Assembly (NCBI GenBank): GCA_020199835.1 | Contig: JAIVJV010000008.1 | Span: 248,001 to 312,000 of the forward strand | DNA length: 64,000 bases | Reading direction: 5' to 3' | From: Acidobacteriota bacterium | GTDB lineage: Bacteria; Acidobacteriota; Blastocatellia; Pyrinomonadales; Pyrinomonadaceae | In this document: in pieces, positions 60,115 to 64,000 of the stretch | Layout: each line of letters begins with the position of its first letter | Numbering within the stretch: the stretch's first letter is position 1 | Made by a program: the position numbers and the translations under genes | The notes under the pieces: generated by a model | Databases searched by the model: none | Told to the model about the DNA's origin: nothing | What the model saw: the letters and a program-made list of their open reading frames with translations, nothing else

Positions 60115-61704
60115 ATGCTACGGTCAACGCTCTTAACGCTCTTCCTTGTAGTAACCGTCAACGCGCAGGACACCAAACTCGGCCGCGTAGATTTCCCGAC
60201 TTCCGGCTCGCCGGCGGCGCAAGCACACTTTCTCCGCGGCCTCGCGGCGCTGCACTCCTTCTGGTACGAAGAAGCGCTCGAAGCCTTTCGCGAGTCAACC
60301 AAAGCCGAACCCGACTTCATGATGGGTTACTGGGGCGAAGCGATGGCCCACAACCATCCGCTCTGGTCCGAACAGGATCTCACCGCGGCGCGCCAGGTAG
60401 TGGCGAAGATCAAAGACACCCCAAAGCTAACCGAACGTGAACGCGCTTACCTGAACGCGCTTAAGGTGCTTTATGGCGACGGCGAGAAACGTGCGCGCGA
60501 CGTCGCGTACTCAGCCGCAATGGAGAAGGTCTATCGCGCGTATCCGGAAGATCTCGACGCCGCGGCGTTCTATTTGTTGTCGCTGCTCGGTCTGATGGGT
60601 CCGGCTCACAAAGGTTACCGCTTGCAGGCGCAGGCCGGCGCGATCGCGCTCGCGGTTTATGAGAAAAACCCAAACCATCCCGGCGCCGCCCACTACATCA
60701 TTCACGCGTTTGACGATCCCGATCACGCGATCCTCGCGCTTCCCGCGGCGCGTCGCTACGCAGACATCGCGCCCGAAGCACATCACGCGCGTCACATGCC
60801 GTCGCATATTTTTCTGCAACTCGGAATGTGGCCGGAGACTGCGGCGTCGAACGAGTCAGCGTGGGAATCGTCCGACAACTGGATGAAGCGAAAGAAACTG
60901 TCGTTGAGCGTGCGTGATTATCACAGCCTGCACTGGCTGCTTTACGCGTACCTGCAACAAGGCCGTTATCGCAAGGCAGAAGAGTTGTTGCAGTTGATGA
61001 AGAAAGTCATGTCGGAATCGACTTACGATAACAAGCTGCGGCCTGGCTACTACGAAAACAACTGGGCCAACATGGCGGCTGCATTCATCGTCGAGACCGA
61101 GCGTTGGAACCTGGCAACTGACCTTTTTCCTCTCGATAAGAATCCCGCTCTTTCCAGTGAGGCGTCGAGTGCGGGTCACAGCATGCATGGTGCAGGCGCG
61201 CCTGCAAACACCCTGCGCTACTCAGGCGCGGCTCGAACTCTACCGGCATTTATCCGTGCTTTTTCCGCGGCCATTCGCGGTTCAAACGACGCTCCAACAG
61301 GTCTACCGGAGATCAAGGAACTTCAACTCGCAGCGGTAAAAGCGTCGATAAAAACGGACCACGAAAAAGCGGTCGAGCTGATCAGAAAAGCAGCCGAACT
61401 TGAAGAGCAAGGGCCTCCACCGTCCGGTCCTCCGTCGCTCATTAAGCCGGCGCACGAACTGTTTGGCGAGATTCTTCTGCGGGCGGGTAAACCGGTTGAG
61501 GCGGCGGCGCAGTTCCAAACGGCTTTGTTGCGGCAACCAAATCGCGCGCGTTCCCTGCTCGGCGCGGCGAGGGCCGCTGCGCAAAGCGGAGATCAAACCA
61601 GCGCAGCGACCTTCTATGCCAGGCTCCTCGAGCAATGGAAACAGGCAGACGACGATCTGCCGGAATCGCGCGAAGCACGCGCATTTCTAAAACTCGAAAA
61701 ATAA
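60115..61704 (+). CDS. Secreted TPR-repeat protein
   Basis: 529 residues. Signal peptide about 1-18 (VTVNAQ). TPR-like helices start at FLRGLAALHSFWYEEALEAFRES and continue with APEAHHARHMPSHIFLQLGMW and QGRYRKAEELLQLM; a final TPR pair follows about 440-515. The HARHMPSHIF segment is typical of a periplasmic TPR family of unknown role often found with PQQ propellers. A low-complexity region around SSAGHSMHGAGAPANT (about 346-362) separates the two TPR blocks. It begins 2 bases after the propeller stop, without a ribosome binding site, so translation is probably coupled. Last gene of the plus-strand run. Confidence 0.88.
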   Translation: MLRSTLLTLFLVVTVNAQDTKLGRVDFPTSGSPAAQAHFLRGLAALHSFWYEEALEAFRESTKAEPDFMMGYWGEAMAHNHPLWSEQDLTAARQVVAKIKDTPKLTERERAYLNALKVLYGDGEKRARDVAYSAAMEKVYRAYPEDLDAAAFYLLSLLGLMGPAHKGYRLQAQAGAIALAVYEKNPNHPGAAHYIIHAFDDPDHAILALPAARRYADIAPEAHHARHMPSHIFLQLGMWPETAASNESAWESSDNWMKRKKLSLSVRDYHSLHWLLYAYLQQGRYRKAEELLQLMKKVMSESTYDNKLRPGYYENNWANMAAAFIVETERWNLATDLFPLDKNPALSSEASSAGHSMHGAGAPANTLRYSGAARTLPAFIRAFSAAIRGSNDAPTGLPEIKELQLAAVKASIKTDHEKAVELIRKAAELEEQGPPPSGPPSLIKPAHELFGEILLRAGKPVEAAAQFQTALLRQPNRARSLLGAARAAAQSGDQTSAATFYARLLEQWKQADDDLPESREARAFLKLEK

Positions 61705-61711
61705 GCCTGAG

Positions 61712-62938
61712 CTATTTCTGCTTCACGTCGTAGGCGTAGATCGTATCCTGATCGCGCAGGTACAAACGTCCACCGGCGACAACCGGATGCGCCCACGTCG
61801 GCAGCGACTCCTGCTGAATCCGAAAACGTCCCTTCTCGCGATAACCTTCCGGCGTCGCTTCGATCAGACCAACCACGCCGCCCTCGCTGAAAGCGTAGAG
61901 ATGTCCGTCGGCAAAAACGAGTGAGCCTTTGCCCACGCTTCGATCGCGCCAGGCGATCTCGCCCGTATCGAACTTCATCGCGGTCAAGACCGCGCCGGAG
62001 AAGCCGTACAGATAATCGCCGACGAGAATCGAGCTGCTGTGATGGTTGCGCATGTCTTTTGTGAAGTAGATCTCCTGCGCCTGACCGTCCGCTTTGATCT
62101 CCACCACGCCGCCACCCGTTCCGTAGTCGGAAGAGATGAACACGCGATTGCCACGCGCAACCGGCGTCGCGACGTTAGCAGTACGATTTGAGGGCTTGCC
62201 GTACTCCCACAGGAGGCGTCCGTCGTTGACGTCGAGGCCCACGGCGCGCTGGGCCGTGAAGAACACGACCTGTGTGCCGCCGTTCACCTGTAACGGAATC
62301 GCTGACGAATAACCTGCTTCATCGCTCTGACTCTTCCAAATAACAGCACCGTTGTCCTTGTTGAGCGCTACGATCGACGCGTTACGGCCGCCGGCATTTA
62401 CCAGCACCTTGTTTCCTAACACGAGGGGCGATTCGCTGATGCCCCACGTGATGTTCGATCCGCCAAACTCCTGCAACACATTCTTGGACCACACGATCTT
62501 GCCGGTCCTGGCGTCGAGAGAAGACAAGTCACCGTTGCCCCCGAGCGCGTAAACGCGATTGCCTTCAACGGTCGGCGTACCGCGTGGACCATTGCCGCGA
62601 TCGTTGCGAAACGCGCCGCCATGCGGAGTAGCCCAAGCTTCTTTTCCGTTCGCGATGTCAAACGCGATCACGTACTCGCGGTCGCCGCGCAAGCCCATCG
62701 TGTACAACCGGCCATTTGCAATCGCGAATGAGGAGTAGCCGTTGCCCGCGCCACTCGATTTCCAGAGCAATGGCGGACCTTCTGCCGGCCATTGCTTGAG
62801 CAGCCCCGTTTCTTTAGAGACGCCGTCGCGGTTTGGACCACGCCACTGCGGCCAGTTCGCGCCGGCCTGGGCCATCACCTGGCCGGCCAAGGCAAACAAC
62901 AACACCAATCCGGATAAAATTACCCGCTTGCTTTTCAT
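61712..62938 (-). CDS. Secreted PQQ-like beta-propeller protein (3)
   Basis: 408 residues. Signal peptide 1-23 (cut at VMAQ), then [19 protein letters not shown], nearly the same opening as the second propeller of the plus-strand operon. Blades include ALNKDNGAVIWKS and the terminal LYLRDQDTIYAYDVKQK. AAGGAG lies 9 bases before ATG. Its end faces the TPR gene across 7 bases (convergent), so the two messages overlap at their ends. No terminator hairpin was seen between them. Confidence 0.92.
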   Translation of the reverse strand: MKSKRVILSGLVLLFALAGQVMAQAGANWPQWRGPNRDGVSKETGLLKQWPAEGPPLLWKSSGAGNGYSSFAIANGRLYTMGLRGDREYVIAFDIANGKEAWATPHGGAFRNDRGNGPRGTPTVEGNRVYALGGNGDLSSLDARTGKIVWSKNVLQEFGGSNITWGISESPLVLGNKVLVNAGGRNASIVALNKDNGAVIWKSQSDEAGYSSAIPLQVNGGTQVVFFTAQRAVGLDVNDGRLLWEYGKPSNRTANVATPVARGNRVFISSDYGTGGGVVEIKADGQAQEIYFTKDMRNHHSSSILVGDYLYGFSGAVLTAMKFDTGEIAWRDRSVGKGSLVFADGHLYAFSEGGVVGLIEATPEGYREKGRFRIQQESLPTWAHPVVAGGRLYLRDQDTIYAYDVKQK

Positions 62939-62994
62939 GTTTCAGATCTCCTTCGTGTTTTTTCGAACGTCGGCGGGGAGACACGAAAGAACCA

Positions 62995-63444
62995 CTACGA
63001 TTGTGGTTTGAAATAAAGTACCAATCCGCCACCCACCGCCGCGAGCACAAAACCGAGATACAGCAGTGGATTCGGCGAAGTCTTCGGCGGATGAAGCCAC
63101 ATCGAATAGAGCACGTTGACGAGTGGCGCTCCGGCGAATACCAGCGGCATTACATACGTCGGCAGTCCGCCTGAACGGAAAGCGAAGATGATGCAGACGG
63201 CGCCCGCTGCGCCCAGCATTCCTGCGATCGTCGCGCCGACCGAGCCTTTCATCGAGAAGCCGTTCAACTGGCCCTGCGATGAAAGTGTGATCACGGGCAC
63301 CAGCACGCCGATCAAAAAATAAGCGACACCCACACACAACAAGGCACGCATTGGATTACCGAGCTCTACTTGTCCGCGGTGCAAAGCAGGGCCGTAAAGT
63401 CCCCACGACAAAGCGGCGCCGAGAGCAAAAAGGATCCAGAGCAT
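62995..63444 (-). CDS. Small four-helix membrane protein (DMT/EamA half-size type)
   Basis: 149 residues with four hydrophobic helices: about 1-18, 33-55, 68-88 and 93-110 plus a C-terminal helix about 127-145 (possibly five). GALHRGQVELGN-like and LPTYVMPLVFAGAPLVNVLYS segments recall the drug/metabolite transporter fold, of which this would be half, like the small EmrE-type proteins. Substrate unknown. GGAGG lies 5 bases before ATG. It precedes the third propeller gene by 56 bases on the same strand. Confidence 0.8.
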   Translation of the reverse strand: MLWILFALGAALSWGLYGPALHRGQVELGNPMRALLCVGVAYFLIGVLVPVITLSSQGQLNGFSMKGSVGATIAGMLGAAGAVCIIFAFRSGGLPTYVMPLVFAGAPLVNVLYSMWLHPPKTSPNPLLYLGFVLAAVGGGLVLYFKPQS

Positions 63445-63652
63445 TAAGACCTCCGAAGGTGATCTATCTACGGTTTTAGCTGAAACTCCGAAAACTGTTT
63501 TTCCGTACTTCCAACAACTCTTTGAATCCGGGCATTCTAGCAGTCAGTTTCCAAATTTGAATAGACAATTAGCATAATAGAAAACGATTTGCTAAGGTCT
63601 GCGAAATCACGCACCGGTTTTCTACAAAATTCCGAACCAGGAGTCTTGAATC

Positions 63653-64000
63653 TTGAAGTCGAACCATCGAGTCCTCTTCGTAATCGCTCTGTCACTGTTG
63701 TTCACCGTGCCCGCGTTGGCCCAAACGTATCGCGCTTCGATCCGCGGAATTGTTTACGACCCGAATCAGGCGACGGTCGCGGGCGCCACCATTATGTTGA
63801 AGAACCGGGAGACCGGCGAGACGCGCACCACCATCAGTGCGGACGATGGGTCTTATGCAATCACGTCCATTCCGCCTGGTCAGTATACGCTTCATATCGA
63901 GCGGACGAGCTTCAAGGCAAGCATGAAGTCGATCAAGCTGCTGGTGAACGAAGAGCGTCGTGAAGACGTGACGCTTGACATCGGCAGCCCGGATGTCATG
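63653..64000 (+). CDS. Start of an Oar/TonB-receptor-like outer-membrane protein (partial)
   Basis: Reads from TTG at 63653 for 116 codons to the window edge without a stop. An in-frame stop lies at 63647, and AGGAG at 63639-63643 is 9 bases upstream, so TTG is the only sensible start. Signal peptide with core LFVIALSLLFTVPALAQ, followed by a carboxypeptidase regulatory-like domain (SIRGIVYDPNQATVAGATIM, SADDGSYAITSIPPGQYTL). In Acidobacteriota this arrangement usually leads into a TonB-dependent Oar-like barrel, which would lie beyond the edge. Confidence 0.82.
   Translation, partial: MKSNHRVLFVIALSLLFTVPALAQTYRASIRGIVYDPNQATVAGATIMLKNRETGETRTTISADDGSYAITSIPPGQYTLHIERTSFKASMKSIKLLVNEERREDVTLDIGSPDVM

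Noticed and set aside
61140..61300. Frameshift in the secreted TPR gene around its Ala/Gly/Ser/His-rich stretch
   Set aside because: The frame continues into a normal TPR block with family-like sequence on both sides; the stretch looks like a flexible linker.

Overview
The window most likely comes from an Acidobacteriota chromosome of moderately high GC, possibly Blastocatellia-like; the class is a guess. The main argument is a long run of acidobacterial duplicated orphan permeases (ADOPs: MacB/FtsX-type permeases with two internal halves and no ATPase domain). Supporting signs are a TIGR02999-like sigma factor beside a Ser/Thr kinase with TolB-like and TPR modules, DUF5117-type metalloprotease and BNR-propeller secreted proteins, several PQQ-type propeller proteins, and an Oar-like outer-membrane receptor start at the right edge. 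No tRNA, rRNA, CRISPR array, prophage or intact insertion sequence was seen.

Layout. Positions 1-24192 (minus strand): one locus encoding a HlyD/MacA-type membrane fusion protein, two separate LolD/MacB-type ATPases, then nine consecutive ADOP permeases. The ninth runs off the left edge, so the array is longer than seen. Most permease junctions overlap by 1-4 bases or lie within 15 bases. 24476-33596 (minus): a membrane-anchored Ser/Thr kinase with a long activation-loop insert, a secreted zinc metalloprotease, a secreted BNR propeller protein, a dienelactone hydrolase and a UbiX-like flavin prenyltransferase. 33612-36342 (minus): an apparent rrf2-rpoD-trxA transcription unit with a near-consensus promoter, an inverted-repeat operator over the -10 box and a strong intrinsic terminator.

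36363-43886 (minus): a compact gas vesicle locus (71-aa Cys-rich protein, GvpF/L, GvpA/J/S-type protein, second GvpF/L, GvpK, GvpA/J-type protein, GvpA) running directly into two overlapping sensor-kinase genes. A 371-base gene-free stretch inside it holds several small repeat families. 44008-61704 (plus): a sigma factor and a 1713-aa kinase, then an almost gapless series: LuxE-like adenylating enzyme, LuxC-like aldehyde dehydrogenase/reductase, GT4 glycosyltransferase, ABC ATPase, 1120-aa FtsX-like permease, two secreted PQQ-type propellers and a secreted TPR protein. 61712-63444 (minus): a third PQQ-type propeller and a small four-helix membrane protein. 63653-64000 (plus): start of a carboxypeptidase-regulatory-domain/TonB-receptor-like gene with a TTG start.

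How the genes may work together (inference): the left locus looks like a MacAB-style efflux or export system in which one adaptor and one asymmetric ATPase pair could serve many alternative permeases. The gas vesicle genes may be co-transcribed with a soluble two-component cascade. The plus-strand operon may link regulated reduction of an acyl group to glycosylation and export through an FtsX-type transporter. Assignments rest on reading motifs in the sequence; no database search was possible.
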